A stretch of 64,000 bases of DNA from Flavobacterium humidisoli (GTDB taxonomy: Bacteria > Bacteroidota > Bacteroidia > Flavobacteriales > Flavobacteriaceae). The notes below the pieces were generated by a model. That model made no database searches, was not told the origin of the DNA, and worked only from the letters and a program-made list of their open reading frames with translations. Location: contig NZ_CP096829.1 of the NCBI RefSeq assembly GCF_023272795.1, positions 4,712,001-4,776,000 on the forward strand. Direction: 5' to 3'. Position 1 is the first letter of the stretch; each line of letters starts with the position of its first letter. This document shows, piece by piece, positions 18,267-27,184 of the stretch. A program made the position numbers and the translations under genes.

Positions 18267-18298
18267 CGAAAGTAGAAAAATAGTTCTGACACACCAAA
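18267..18298 (-). promoter_or_regulatory. pectin operon promoter
   Basis: On the minus strand, TTTGG (18294-18298) is followed after 19 nt by TACTTTCG (18267-18274), one mismatch from the Bacteroidota -7 consensus TAnnTTTG. The operator palindrome abuts the -7 element, so repressor binding would cover the transcription start. Confidence 0.65.
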
Positions 18299-18416
18299 TT
18301 AATTTAGAAAAAAATTATATATTTAATTTTTATTACAAATTTTAATTACATTTAATGCAAAAATTTAGATAATTTATTATCATTGTAAAACCTAAAACGT
18401 TTGAGTTTTAAATTAT

Positions 18417-18430
18417 GGTAATCGATAACA
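18417..18430. promoter_or_regulatory. degenerate LacI-type operator upstream of lacI
   Basis: GGTAATCGATAACA matches the regulon palindrome at 12 of 14 positions, keeping the central ATCGAT. It ends 7 nt before the -33 TTG of the regulator's own promoter, which suggests autoregulation. Confidence 0.55.
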
Positions 18431-18437
18431 ATATTTA

Positions 18438-18465
18438 TTGTGTAATGAAAAAAAATGTACTTTTG
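18438..18465 (+). promoter_or_regulatory. lacI promoter
   Basis: TTG (18438-18440), a 17-nt spacer and a perfect TAnnTTTG box (TACTTTTG, 18458-18465), placed 30 nt before the ATG. This fits the housekeeping sigma promoter pattern of Bacteroidota. Confidence 0.75.
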
Positions 18466-18495
18466 TTTAAAAATAATTCGATAAACTTTTTTTGA

Positions 18496-19524
18496 ATGAG
18501 TGAAAAAGTAACTATTTACGATATTGCTGAAAAATTAAACATCACAGCTGCAACTGTTTCCAGAGCGTTAAACAATAATCCTAAAATAAAGGAAGCGACG
18601 CGAGAGTTGGTTATCAAAACTGCTGCTGCGATGAACTATAAGCAAAACAAACTTGCTTTAGCTTTAAAAAGCGGTCGAAGTAATAATATCGGAGTTATTG
18701 TTCCGCGTATTGACAGCAATTTTTTCGCGTCGGTAATTCGAGGAATCGAAGAAGAGCTTTATCCTCACGGCTATCAGGTTATTATTTGCCAGACCCATGA
18801 AAGCATTAAAAGAGAAAACGAAAACCTTCACACACTGGTAGATGCACAAGTAGACGGAATTATGATGTCGGTTACTGGCATTTCAGATGAAAATGACAGT
18901 GCATTCAGAAATGTATTAGAAAAAAATGTGCCGTTGATCTTTTTTGATAGAAGCAAACACATTGATGGCGTAAGTTCTGTAACCATTAATGACTTTAAAG
19001 GTGGTTATCTTGCAACTAAACACTTAATTGATGAAGGCTGTAGAAATATTGCTCATTTCTCTGGAGATCAATCATTGGACATCTTTAAAAATCGTTTTTT
19101 AGGCTACAAACAAGCTTTAATAGACAATGGAATAGAGTTTAATGAAAAATATGTAATCTATACCAAAAGTGCCGTCGATGCCGGAAAAGAAGCTGTTGAT
19201 AAACTTTTACAATTAGAAACTCCTCCAGATGCCATATTTTCTTCGAGTGATTTTGCTGCTTTAGGAGCAATACAAGAGTTAAAAGAACGAAATATCAGTA
19301 TTCCGAGTGAGTTTTGTGTTGCGGGTTTCAGTAACGAACCTTTTACCAAATTCATGGAATTATCGATTACCTCTGTAGATCAGTCACCATTAGAAATGGG
19401 AAGAATGTCTGCGCGTGTTTTCTTAGAACAAGTAGACAAAACAGATACTATTAAAATAGAAAAGAAAGTTGTTCTTGCACCAGAATTGCATATTCGTAAA
19501 TCTTCGACAAGAACTAATTTTTAA
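18496..19524 (+). CDS. LacI-family transcriptional regulator of pectin/uronate genes
   Basis: A 342-residue DNA-binding regulator. Residues 5-50 are a LacI helix-turn-helix (VTIYDIAEKLNITAATVSRALNNNPKI), followed by the hinge-like NKLALALKSGRSNNIGVIVP and a periplasmic-binding-like effector domain to about 335. It is transcribed divergently from the pectin operon. Palindromic sites of LacI type, with the ATCGAT centre, occur at this promoter and at the kduI and transporter promoters, so it most likely represses or tunes all of them until a uronate-derived inducer (for example galacturonate or KDG) binds. The effector is not predictable from sequence. A terminator follows the gene. Confidence 0.92.
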   Translation: MSEKVTIYDIAEKLNITAATVSRALNNNPKIKEATRELVIKTAAAMNYKQNKLALALKSGRSNNIGVIVPRIDSNFFASVIRGIEEELYPHGYQVIICQTHESIKRENENLHTLVDAQVDGIMMSVTGISDENDSAFRNVLEKNVPLIFFDRSKHIDGVSSVTINDFKGGYLATKHLIDEGCRNIAHFSGDQSLDIFKNRFLGYKQALIDNGIEFNEKYVIYTKSAVDAGKEAVDKLLQLETPPDAIFSSSDFAALGAIQELKERNISIPSEFCVAGFSNEPFTKFMELSITSVDQSPLEMGRMSARVFLEQVDKTDTIKIEKKVVLAPELHIRKSSTRTNF

Positions 19525-19550
19525 TTTTTTTTCACTATATAAATTATATA

Positions 19551-19577
19551 AGCTCATTTTAGAATGGGCTTTTTTTA
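19551..19577 (+). terminator. terminator of the lacI gene
   Basis: AGCTCATT, a 4-nt loop, AATGGGCT (one G-T pair) and a run of seven T follow the regulator stop by 27 nt. Confidence 0.85.
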
Positions 19578-19791
19578 TGCGAGGCTTCGGAGAAACAAAA
19601 TATTTATAGCAAAGAATAAAGATTCACACGATCAAGCAGAGGGGCGTTATATTTTTTCTACAGCCTAGATTTATGTCGCTCCTCTGGAGCTTCTTTTACC
19701 TGTCATATTGTAATTCTATAAATATTTTGCTCCGCTGGAGCTTTCTCTAGAAAAAAAAAGATGTACTGTAAGTCTCTACGGATAAACCTAA
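19578..19791. other. gene-free spacer with short GCTCC/GGAGC hairpin repeats
   Basis: No coding region is evident. It holds two short stem-loops, GTCGCTCCTCTGGAGC at about 19674 and TGCTCCGCTGGAGC at about 19730. Similar wording (GTCGCTCCGCTGGA, then CTATAAAATATTT) recurs at about 56464-56517, which points to a dispersed non-coding repeat family. Confidence 0.6.
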
Positions 19792-19822
19792 CAAAAAAAA
19801 GACGCACTATATTGTGCGTCTT
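19792..19822 (-). terminator. terminator of the uronate catabolic operon
   Basis: On the minus strand AAGACGCAC, a 6-nt loop and GTGCGTCTT form a perfect 9-bp stem followed by eight or more T. It lies about 50 nt after the uxaA stop. Confidence 0.92.
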
Positions 19823-19872
19823 CTATATAAACCTTTGTCACTTTGCTCCTTAGAACCTTAGTACCTAAAAAT

Positions 19873-21495
19873 TTAAAGCGATACCCCTCTTTTCCAAGGA
19901 ATAAAATCGTTCTGATTTAATATTGCAGCTTTAGTTTTAATGTTACCGCTGGCAACATCAATAATAAATTCTAACATTTCGTCGGCCATTTCATCAATTG
20001 ATTTTTCTCCAGTGATAATTCCACCAGTATCAATATCGATAATATCAGACATTTTATTTGCTAACTGCGTGTTTGATGAAATCTTTACAACTGGTGCAAT
20101 TGGGTTTCCTGTCGGAGTTCCTAAACCTGTTGTAAACAATACCATATTGGCTCCAGAACCAACCATTGCAGTTGTACATTCTACATCGTTTCCAGGAGTA
20201 CATAACAATGTAAAGCCTGGTTCATTAATATATTCTCCATAATCGTAAACGCCTACAATTGGTGAAGTCCCTCCTTTTTTAGCTGCACCAGCCGATTTCA
20301 TTGCATCTGTAATTAAACCGTCTTTGATGTTACCTGGAGACGGATTCATATCAAATCCTGAACCTGCATCTACAACTGTTTTTTCGTACCATTGCATTAA
20401 ATCTAAGAAACGTTTTCCATCTTTATCATCTATACAACGGTTTACTAATTCCTGTTCTACTCCACATAATTCAGGAAATTCAGAAAGAATTGTAGTTCCT
20501 CCTAAAGCAACTAAATGATCCGACAATACTCCCAACGTTGGGTTTGCAGAAATTCCAGAAAATCCGTCAGATCCACCGCATTCTAAACCAATTCTTAGTT
20601 TAGATAATGGAGCTGGCTCTCTCTTAATTTCGTTTGCCTTTTTAATGGCTTCAAAAGTATCTTTTACTACACTGCTCAACATCGTTTCAATTGTCCCGAT
20701 AGACTGCTGATCGTAAATCAAAACAGGCTTTTTACTGTTTGGATTAATAGCATCTAAAGCTTCCTTGAAAATTGAAATTTGAAGATTCTGGCATCCTAAA
20801 CTCAATACCGTTGCTCCAGCCACGTTTGGATTGTTTACATAACCAGCCAAAAGCTTCGCTAAACTGTGAGAATCTTGACGAATTCCACCACATCCACCTT
20901 GGTGCGTAATGAATTTCACTTCAATATTATTGAACAAGTTAGCATCGTTTGAAGCTTCTTGATTTCCTGCTCCTCCAGTTTCTGATTTCACCAAAGAACG
21001 CAACAACAACTGATAATCGTTCTCTTTAGGTTTCATCAATTCTTTCTCAAAAATATCTTTTAGGATTTCGATGTTTCTGTTTTCACAAAAAACCAATGGA
21101 AAAAACAACCACACATTTTCTGTTCCAACCTGTCCATCTTCTCTGTGATAGCCCTGCCACGTTCTATCTTTCCATTTATCAATATTAGGAGCATTCCAGC
21201 CAATAGTTTCTGTTTTGCCTGTAACTTTATCACTTTCGTGTTTTACGTTTAAAGTAGAAAGCAATCCTCCTTTTTCGATTCTTGCACTTGCTTTTCCTAC
21301 TAAAACACCATACATAATGATTCTGTCCCCTACATTAAAAGGAACCATTGCAATCTTATGTTTCATTTTCACATCAGACTCTACTGTAATTGATTGTCCT
21401 TCAAAATCAATCACATCGCCTGCAGTAAGATCCACCAAAGCAACCGCAACATTGTCGGTTGGGTGAACTTTTATTAATTTTTTCTGCGTTGCCAT
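19873..21495 (-). CDS. uxaA: altronate dehydratase
   Basis: Converts D-altronate to 2-keto-3-deoxygluconate (KDG) in the galacturonate branch. The 540-residue protein has an N-terminal SAF-type domain (about 1-100, containing HPTDNVAVALVDL and HKIAMVPFNVGDRIIMYG) and a large UxaA/GarD catalytic domain, with GGCGGIRQD near 208, LGCQNLQ near 240 and GLECGGSDGFSG near 312; conserved Cys and His residues suggest metal binding. It is the last gene of the minus-strand uronate cluster, 37 nt after uxaB, and is followed by a strong terminator. Full length for the family and cytosolic, with no signal peptide. Confidence 0.94.
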   Translation of the reverse strand: MATQKKLIKVHPTDNVAVALVDLTAGDVIDFEGQSITVESDVKMKHKIAMVPFNVGDRIIMYGVLVGKASARIEKGGLLSTLNVKHESDKVTGKTETIGWNAPNIDKWKDRTWQGYHREDGQVGTENVWLFFPLVFCENRNIEILKDIFEKELMKPKENDYQLLLRSLVKSETGGAGNQEASNDANLFNNIEVKFITHQGGCGGIRQDSHSLAKLLAGYVNNPNVAGATVLSLGCQNLQISIFKEALDAINPNSKKPVLIYDQQSIGTIETMLSSVVKDTFEAIKKANEIKREPAPLSKLRIGLECGGSDGFSGISANPTLGVLSDHLVALGGTTILSEFPELCGVEQELVNRCIDDKDGKRFLDLMQWYEKTVVDAGSGFDMNPSPGNIKDGLITDAMKSAGAAKKGGTSPIVGVYDYGEYINEPGFTLLCTPGNDVECTTAMVGSGANMVLFTTGLGTPTGNPIAPVVKISSNTQLANKMSDIIDIDTGGIITGEKSIDEMADEMLEFIIDVASGNIKTKAAILNQNDFIPWKRGVSL

Positions 21496-21532
21496 AATTA
21501 ACCTTTGTTCTTTGTTCTTTTTGTGTTTTTCC

Positions 21533-22978
21533 TTATTTTATTCTTTCTTGAAACTTAGCAAAACCAGCTTCAATTCCGTTTGAATCTATTTCTTCCAAAG
21601 CAATTGTAATTGCTCTTGTTAATCCAGGAATTTCAGTTAAATCCTCATCCCAGAAACCTTTGTTTTGTAATGTCAAACGAGCGATTTTCTCGTAATCATC
21701 AGACTTCCAAAGTCCGTTAAAGAAAGCGGTAATATCTTCACCATCTTTAACCGGTAAACTTTGACCATTCCACGTTCCTTTGTAGAAACGAATTAAACTC
21801 GCTAATGAAAAAGTCAAATTAACAGGCAATTTTTGGTTAGCCTTATAATATCCTAATAAACTAGGCAAAACTCTTACTTTGAATTTCGATACAGAATTTA
21901 ATGCAATATCAGCAAGCGCATGTTTGATAAATGGATTTTTAAATCGGTCCATTACTTCCTCAGAATAGGCCGTAATTTCATTTTTGTCCATATCAAGAGT
22001 TTCACTAATTTCACTAATAACGCTGTTTACAAATTTTCCAGTAAAGTCTCCGTTAACAGTTTCCATTACTAATTTATTACCATGTAAAAGTGAAAAAGGA
22101 ACCATTGCCGTGTGCGCACCGTTTAAAATACGAACTTTAATCATTTTAAAAGGACGTATATCATCAACGATTTTTACATTCAAGTCTGTTTTATGAAATG
22201 GCAATTTTGCTTTTAAATCATCTCCGCCTTCAATAGCCCAAAGGAAAAAAGGTTCAGCAGCAACGATTAAATTGTCCTCATAATCTAATTTATTATTGTA
22301 CTCTTCAATTTCAGCTCTTGGATATCCAGGAACGATTCTGTCAACCAAAGTACTATGATATGTACAAGCATCTGATACCCAAGTTTTAAATGCATCTTCT
22401 AATTTCCATAAATCAACATATTGCAAGATATATTTTTTCAGTGTCTCAGAGTTATAATCAATTAATTCACAAGGAATTATTGTAACTCCTTTAGAAGCAT
22501 CTCCATTAAAATGTTTAAATCTTTCATATAATAAAACCGTCAATTTTGCAGGAAATGACACTGGCGGCTGCATGTCTGGAGTATCACTTTCAATAAATTC
22601 AATTCCAGCTTCTGTAGTATTAGAAACAATAAACTGAAGCTCTTCTTCTTTGGCTAAAGCCAAATAATTTGCAAATTCAGTATAAGGGTTTATCGTTTTT
22701 ACAATATTGGTAATTAACTCAATATCTTGTATTTTTTCACCTTTTTTAATTCCGTTCATAAATAAGGTATAAAGACCGTCCTGATCATTAATCATATTTA
22801 CCATACCGTCTTTCAAAGGCTGAACTATTGCAATACCGGCATTAAAATCAACTTCTTTATTTAGTTTGTCAAAAGCATAATCAACAAAGGCTCTTAAAAA
22901 GTTACCTTCTCCAAACTGAACCACCTTAATTGGCTGTAACTTTTCTAATCCTGTATTTATTCTATTTAATTTTTTCAT
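21533..22978 (-). CDS. uxaB: tagaturonate reductase (altronate oxidoreductase)
   Basis: An NADH-dependent reductase of the mannitol dehydrogenase family, 481 residues, that converts D-tagaturonate to D-altronate. The N-terminal dinucleotide-binding segment is VVQFGEGNFLRAFVDYAFDKL, and the C-terminal domain contains KVRILNGAHTAM near 280, typical of the family, with the catalytic Lys/Asn/His region. It sits between kdgA (220 nt upstream) and uxaA (37 nt downstream), matching the pathway. UxaB fits better than fructuronate reductase because it lies beside uxaA and uxaC; the substrate choice is inferred from context. Confidence 0.9.
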   Translation of the reverse strand: MKKLNRINTGLEKLQPIKVVQFGEGNFLRAFVDYAFDKLNKEVDFNAGIAIVQPLKDGMVNMINDQDGLYTLFMNGIKKGEKIQDIELITNIVKTINPYTEFANYLALAKEEELQFIVSNTTEAGIEFIESDTPDMQPPVSFPAKLTVLLYERFKHFNGDASKGVTIIPCELIDYNSETLKKYILQYVDLWKLEDAFKTWVSDACTYHSTLVDRIVPGYPRAEIEEYNNKLDYEDNLIVAAEPFFLWAIEGGDDLKAKLPFHKTDLNVKIVDDIRPFKMIKVRILNGAHTAMVPFSLLHGNKLVMETVNGDFTGKFVNSVISEISETLDMDKNEITAYSEEVMDRFKNPFIKHALADIALNSVSKFKVRVLPSLLGYYKANQKLPVNLTFSLASLIRFYKGTWNGQSLPVKDGEDITAFFNGLWKSDDYEKIARLTLQNKGFWDEDLTEIPGLTRAITIALEEIDSNGIEAGFAKFQERIK

Positions 22979-23198
22979 TGTAAATTTTCTTTAATGCGTT
23001 ATAAATAACCATTTATAAACCTTATCTCTTCATTTCTGCCTTTAAAATTGCAAAAGAAGCATCACACTCGATTGAGTAAAATAAAATCTGCTGTGAGGAA
23101 TGGCGGATTCCATTTTTCAAGCGTAATGCTCTATTACAATCTCTAAAAATCTAAAAAAAACTTATAAAATAAGGAGTTCGGCATGATTACCCCTTAAT
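22979..23198. other. spacer between kdgA and uxaB
   Basis: 220 nt without a convincing gene, terminator or TAnnTTTG box on the minus strand. Read-through from the kduI promoter into uxaB-uxaA is the simplest reading, but an unrecognised promoter cannot be excluded. Confidence 0.4.
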
Positions 23199-23867
23199 CT
23201 ATTTTCTAATATCTTTTATAATGTCAAGAACCTGTTTCACTTTTGCAGTTAATCCGTCGAAGTCTTTGTTGTCTAATATATCTTTTGAGATTAATTGCGA
23301 ACCTAAACCAACGCAAGTTGCACCAGCATTCAGCCATGAACTTAAACTTTCTACCGTTGGATAAACGCCTCCAGTCGGCATAATGTTTGTCCACGGACAT
23401 GGGCCTTTTATGGCTTTAATAAATTCTGGTCCGTAGGTATCAGCTGGAAATAATTTTACAATTTCACAGCCCAATTCTTCTGCTCTTGCAATTTCTGTCA
23501 AAGTACCACAGCCCGGAGACCAAAGCACTTTTCTACGGTTACAAGCTATAGCTATATCTTCTCTAAAAACCGGTGTTACAATAAAATTTGCTCCTAAACT
23601 CATGTATAACGAAGCCGAAGCTGCATCTGTAATAGAACCTACTCCTAAGATCATTCCTGGAAGTTCTGCTAAAGCATATTTGTTTAAGGCTCCGAAAACC
23701 TCGTGAGCAAAATCACCTCTGCTGGTAAATTCCATTAATCTGGAACCACCGTCATAACAGGCTTTTAAAACTTTCTTACTCAACTCAATATCAGAATGAA
23801 AAAACAACGGAACCATACCATTATCTTTCATTGTCTGAGCTACTTCAATTCTTGAATATTTTGCCAT
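23199..23867 (-). CDS. kdgA: 2-dehydro-3-deoxyphosphogluconate (KDPG) aldolase
   Basis: A 222-residue class I aldolase that splits KDPG to pyruvate and glyceraldehyde-3-phosphate. Family blocks are GGSRLMEFTSRG near 36, GVGSITDAASASLYMSLGANFIVTP near 76-100, the SPGCGT block near 118, and EIVKLFPADTYGP near 136, whose Lys forms the Schiff base. GGVYPT near 167 contributes to the phosphate site. It follows kdgK by 12 nt, so kinase and aldolase are made together. Also known as eda. Confidence 0.94.
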   Translation of the reverse strand: MAKYSRIEVAQTMKDNGMVPLFFHSDIELSKKVLKACYDGGSRLMEFTSRGDFAHEVFGALNKYALAELPGMILGVGSITDAASASLYMSLGANFIVTPVFREDIAIACNRRKVLWSPGCGTLTEIARAEELGCEIVKLFPADTYGPEFIKAIKGPCPWTNIMPTGGVYPTVESLSSWLNAGATCVGLGSQLISKDILDNKDFDGLTAKVKQVLDIIKDIRK

Positions 23868-23879
23868 TTTTATTTAAAA

Positions 23880-24899
23880 TTATCTTGATACTAATGCAGA
23901 ACCATCACCATCAATCATATTTTCAACTTCTTTTAAAGTAACCAAGTTATAATCTCCAGCAATTGTATGTTTCAAACAACAAGCGGCAACTGCAAAATCT
24001 AAAGCTCTTTGGTTATTATTATATTCCAACAAACCGTAGATTAATCCGCCCATAAAGGCATCTCCGCTTCCAACACGGTCTACAACTGGAGTAACTTCTT
24101 TAACTGCTGCACTGTAAATTGCTTTTCCGTCGTATAAAATTCCGCCGATTCTCTGGTGAGAAGCACTAACAGAGTAACGCAGTGTTGTTGCCGCCACCTT
24201 CAGGCTCGGAATCAATTCAAACAATTTATCGTATACTGCTGGAAGTGATTTTTCATCCTGATAATTCGGATTTACTTTTGGGATTCCCAACATAAAATAT
24301 GCTGTATCGATATCTCCTAAAATCACATTGCTGTATTTTAGCATTTCTGGCATTACCTCGCTTGGCGTTTTACCATATTGCCAAAGTTTTGATCTGTAAT
24401 TTAAATCACATGAGATTTTAACTCCTAATTTATGAGCGACTTTAATCGCTTCTAAACAAGCTTCTGCTGCACTTTCTGAAATCGCTGGTGTAATACCGCT
24501 CCAGTGAAACCATTCAGCTCCTTCCAGCACTTTTTCCCAGTCGACCTGTCCTTTTTGAATAGTTGACATGGCGCTGTGAGCACGATCATAAACGACATTG
24601 CTTCCACGAGTTCCTGCTCCAGTTTCTAAGAAATAGATTCCTAAACGCTCTCCTCCATAAACAATGTTTTTAGATTCGACATTCATTTTTCTGATTTCTT
24701 TTAATGCAGAGAAACCAATTTCATTTTCAGGCAGTCTGGTAACAAATTCAGCATTTACGCCATAATTAGCCAACGAAACACATACATTAAATTCTCCACC
24801 TCCATACGTAGCACCAAATGCTGTAGATTGTGAAAAACGCAAATGTCTTTCTGTCGATAAACGCAGCATGATTTCTCCAAATGCAACTACTCTACTCAT
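23880..24899 (-). CDS. kdgK: 2-keto-3-deoxygluconate kinase
   Basis: A PfkB/ribokinase-family sugar kinase of 339 residues phosphorylating KDG to KDPG. The N-terminal substrate-binding region carries FGEIMLRLS and FGATYGGGEFNVCVSLANYG; the C-terminal PfkB signature VDRVGSGDAFMGGLIYG near 270 contains the catalytic Asp and the anion hole. It lies 12 nt before kdgA and 64 nt after uxaC, a spacer with a small CCCGA/TCGGG hairpin (24921-24936). It links both uronate branches to the lower Entner-Doudoroff step. Confidence 0.94.
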   Translation of the reverse strand: MSRVVAFGEIMLRLSTERHLRFSQSTAFGATYGGGEFNVCVSLANYGVNAEFVTRLPENEIGFSALKEIRKMNVESKNIVYGGERLGIYFLETGAGTRGSNVVYDRAHSAMSTIQKGQVDWEKVLEGAEWFHWSGITPAISESAAEACLEAIKVAHKLGVKISCDLNYRSKLWQYGKTPSEVMPEMLKYSNVILGDIDTAYFMLGIPKVNPNYQDEKSLPAVYDKLFELIPSLKVAATTLRYSVSASHQRIGGILYDGKAIYSAAVKEVTPVVDRVGSGDAFMGGLIYGLLEYNNNQRALDFAVAACCLKHTIAGDYNLVTLKEVENMIDGDGSALVSR

Positions 24900-24963
24900 A
24901 ATTATATCTATTTTGCTACTCCCGATAACTCTCGGGATCGTGAACTTTGCGGTTAACTTTTAA

Positions 24964-26364
24964 TTAAAATTTGAAATACTCTTTTGCATTGTTGTATGAA
25001 ATATCAGCAACTAATTTACCGATCCATTCCATATCGTTTGGAAGTTCACCGCGTTTGATTTCGTCTCCCAAAAGGTTACATAAAATACGTCTGAAATATT
25101 CGTGTCTTGGGAATGATAGGAAACTTCTAGAATCTGTTAGCATACCAACAAAACAGCTAATTAAACCCATGTTTGAAAGCGCATTCAATTGTTTTGTCAT
25201 TCCGTCTTTTTGATCTAAGAACCACCATCCTGAACCAAATTGTACTTTTCCGCGAACGCTTCCGTCGTTAAAGTTTCCAATCATTGTTGCCATAACTTCG
25301 TTATCAGCAGGATTCAGGTTATAAATAATCGTTTTAGTCAATTTATCTTTACTGTCTAATGCATTTAAAAAGCCTGACAATTTTTGAGCTTGAGGATAAT
25401 CTCCAATTGAATCCCATCCGGTATCTGGGCCTAAGATTCTGTGCATACGTGCATTGTTGTTACGCAATGCTCCTAAGTGAAACTGCTGTACCCATCCAAA
25501 TTCGTGGTACGTTTCGCATAAGAAAATTAAAACAGCACTTTGGAATTTCAATGCTTCTTCTGGAGACAATTCTCCGTTTTCTCTTTTCTTTTTGAAAATA
25601 GCATTGATTTCACTTTCTGTAAAGTTTTCGAAGTAAATCTGATCTAAACCATGATCACTCAATTTACATCCGTTTGCATTAAAGAATTCAATTCTTTTTC
25701 TTAATGCTGCAAGTAAATCAGCATAAGTGTTAATTGCAACTCCGGACACATCCCCTAATGTGTCCAGATATGCATTATATCCATCATTAGCAATTAAGAT
25801 GGCTTTATCAGGTCTGAAAGCCGTACTCATTTTAATTCCAGTCGAATTGTTCGCGAATTTTTGGTGAAATTCTAACGAATCAATTGGATCTTCGGTAGTA
25901 CAAACTAATTCAGCATTTACTTTTTTAAGAAGATTTTGCGTGCTATATGCTTGAGAATTTATTTTTTCAGAAGTTTCGATATAAATTTTCTCTGCAGATT
26001 TCTCATTCAACAAATCATATATATCGAAATAACGAGCTAATTCTAAATGCGTCCAATGATACAAAGGATTACGCATGGTGTACGGAACCGTTTTTCCCCA
26101 GTTTAAAAATTTATCCTTATCAGATCCATTTCCCGTTACAAACTGCTCGTTGATTCCTAATGTACGCATTGCACGCCATTTGTAATGATCACCGTTAATC
26201 CAAACTTGTGTTATATTATCAAAGATTTTATCTTCTGCAATAAATTGCGGATTTAGGTGATTATGGTAATCAATAATAGGCTGATTTTTAGAGTAATTGT
26301 GATAAAGCTCTTCAGCATATTTATTTTCTAATAAAAAATTATCGTGTATGAATGTCTGGCTCAT
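24964..26364 (-). CDS. uxaC: glucuronate/galacturonate isomerase
   Basis: A 466-residue uronate isomerase of the amidohydrolase-like superfamily converting D-galacturonate to D-tagaturonate (or glucuronate to fructuronate). Signature stretches are PIIDYHNHLNP near residue 30, with metal-ligand His residues, LELARYFDIYDLLNE near 106, HLGALRNNNARMHRILGPDTG near 296-316, and LTDSRSFLSFPRHEYFRRILCN near 411. Cytosolic. It begins 24 nt after kduD and is followed by kdgK. It provides the entry step for galacturonate made by the GH28 enzymes of the neighbouring operon. Confidence 0.95.
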   Translation of the reverse strand: MSQTFIHDNFLLENKYAEELYHNYSKNQPIIDYHNHLNPQFIAEDKIFDNITQVWINGDHYKWRAMRTLGINEQFVTGNGSDKDKFLNWGKTVPYTMRNPLYHWTHLELARYFDIYDLLNEKSAEKIYIETSEKINSQAYSTQNLLKKVNAELVCTTEDPIDSLEFHQKFANNSTGIKMSTAFRPDKAILIANDGYNAYLDTLGDVSGVAINTYADLLAALRKRIEFFNANGCKLSDHGLDQIYFENFTESEINAIFKKKRENGELSPEEALKFQSAVLIFLCETYHEFGWVQQFHLGALRNNNARMHRILGPDTGWDSIGDYPQAQKLSGFLNALDSKDKLTKTIIYNLNPADNEVMATMIGNFNDGSVRGKVQFGSGWWFLDQKDGMTKQLNALSNMGLISCFVGMLTDSRSFLSFPRHEYFRRILCNLLGDEIKRGELPNDMEWIGKLVADISYNNAKEYFKF

Positions 26365-26388
26365 GTCTTTTAAAATATAATTTGAAAA

Positions 26389-27180
26389 TTATTCTTCGTT
26401 TGAAGGTTTTCCGATTGTTGCAAGGATTCCTCCATCAACATATAAAATGTGACCGTTTACAAAATCACTCGCTTTTGATGATAAAAATATCGCTGCTCCA
26501 GCCAAATCGCTTGGATCTCCCCATTTTGCTGCAGGCGTTCTGCTGATAATAAAATCATTAAAAGGATGCCCATCAACTCTAATTGGTTTTGTCTGTTCTG
26601 TAGCAAAATATCCAGGTCCGATTCCGTTAATCTGAACATTGTATTTTGCCCATTCTGTTGCCATGTTTTTAGTCAGCATTTTCAAACCTCCTTTTGCAGC
26701 AGCGTAAGCAGAAACCGTACTACGTCCTAATTCGCTCATCATAGAGCAAATGTTAATGATTTTCCCTTGTCTTCTTTCAATCATTCCTTTTGCAACATGC
26801 TTAGAAACAATAAATGGACTTACAAGATCAATATCAACTACTTCTCTGAAATCTGAAACTTCCATATCCAAAAGTGGAATTCTTTTAATAATTCCAGCAT
26901 TATTGATTAAGATATCAATTGGTCCAACTTCACTTTCAATTTTCGCAACAGCTGCCTTAACTTCTTGTTCTTCGGTCACATTAAATTTGTAACCCACCGC
27001 ATTTATGCCTTCACTTTTTAATTCTGCTACAGCATTATCAATTTTCTCTTGAGAAGAATTTCCGTTTACAACAATTGTTGCACCCGCCTGACCTAATCCT
27101 TTTGCCATTGCCATTCCCAGTCCGTGAGTACTTCCTGTAATAAGGGCAACTTTTCCTTTTATATCAAATAAGTTTGTCAT
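26389..27180 (-). CDS. kduD: 2-dehydro-3-deoxy-D-gluconate 5-dehydrogenase
   Basis: A short-chain dehydrogenase of 263 residues reducing 2,5-diketo-3-deoxygluconate to KDG in the unsaturated-uronate branch. SDR motifs are TGSTHGLGMAMA (cofactor, near 16), NNAG near 91, the catalytic Ser in NICSMMSELG, and YAAAKGG near 158 with the YxxxK pair. It starts 4 nt after kduI, a pairing that supports KduD over a generic FabG-like reductase. Confidence 0.93.
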   Translation of the reverse strand: MTNLFDIKGKVALITGSTHGLGMAMAKGLGQAGATIVVNGNSSQEKIDNAVAELKSEGINAVGYKFNVTEEQEVKAAVAKIESEVGPIDILINNAGIIKRIPLLDMEVSDFREVVDIDLVSPFIVSKHVAKGMIERRQGKIINICSMMSELGRSTVSAYAAAKGGLKMLTKNMATEWAKYNVQINGIGPGYFATEQTKPIRVDGHPFNDFIISRTPAAKWGDPSDLAGAAIFLSSKASDFVNGHILYVDGGILATIGKPSNEE

Positions 27181-27184
27181 TTTC

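Noticed and set aside
22979..23198. Small ORFs between kdgA and uxaB
   Set aside because: The frames are under 25 codons with no start signals; treated as spacer.
24921..24936. Terminator between uxaC and kdgK
   Set aside because: Only a 5-bp CCCGA/TCGGG stem without a T-run; operon read-through is likelier.
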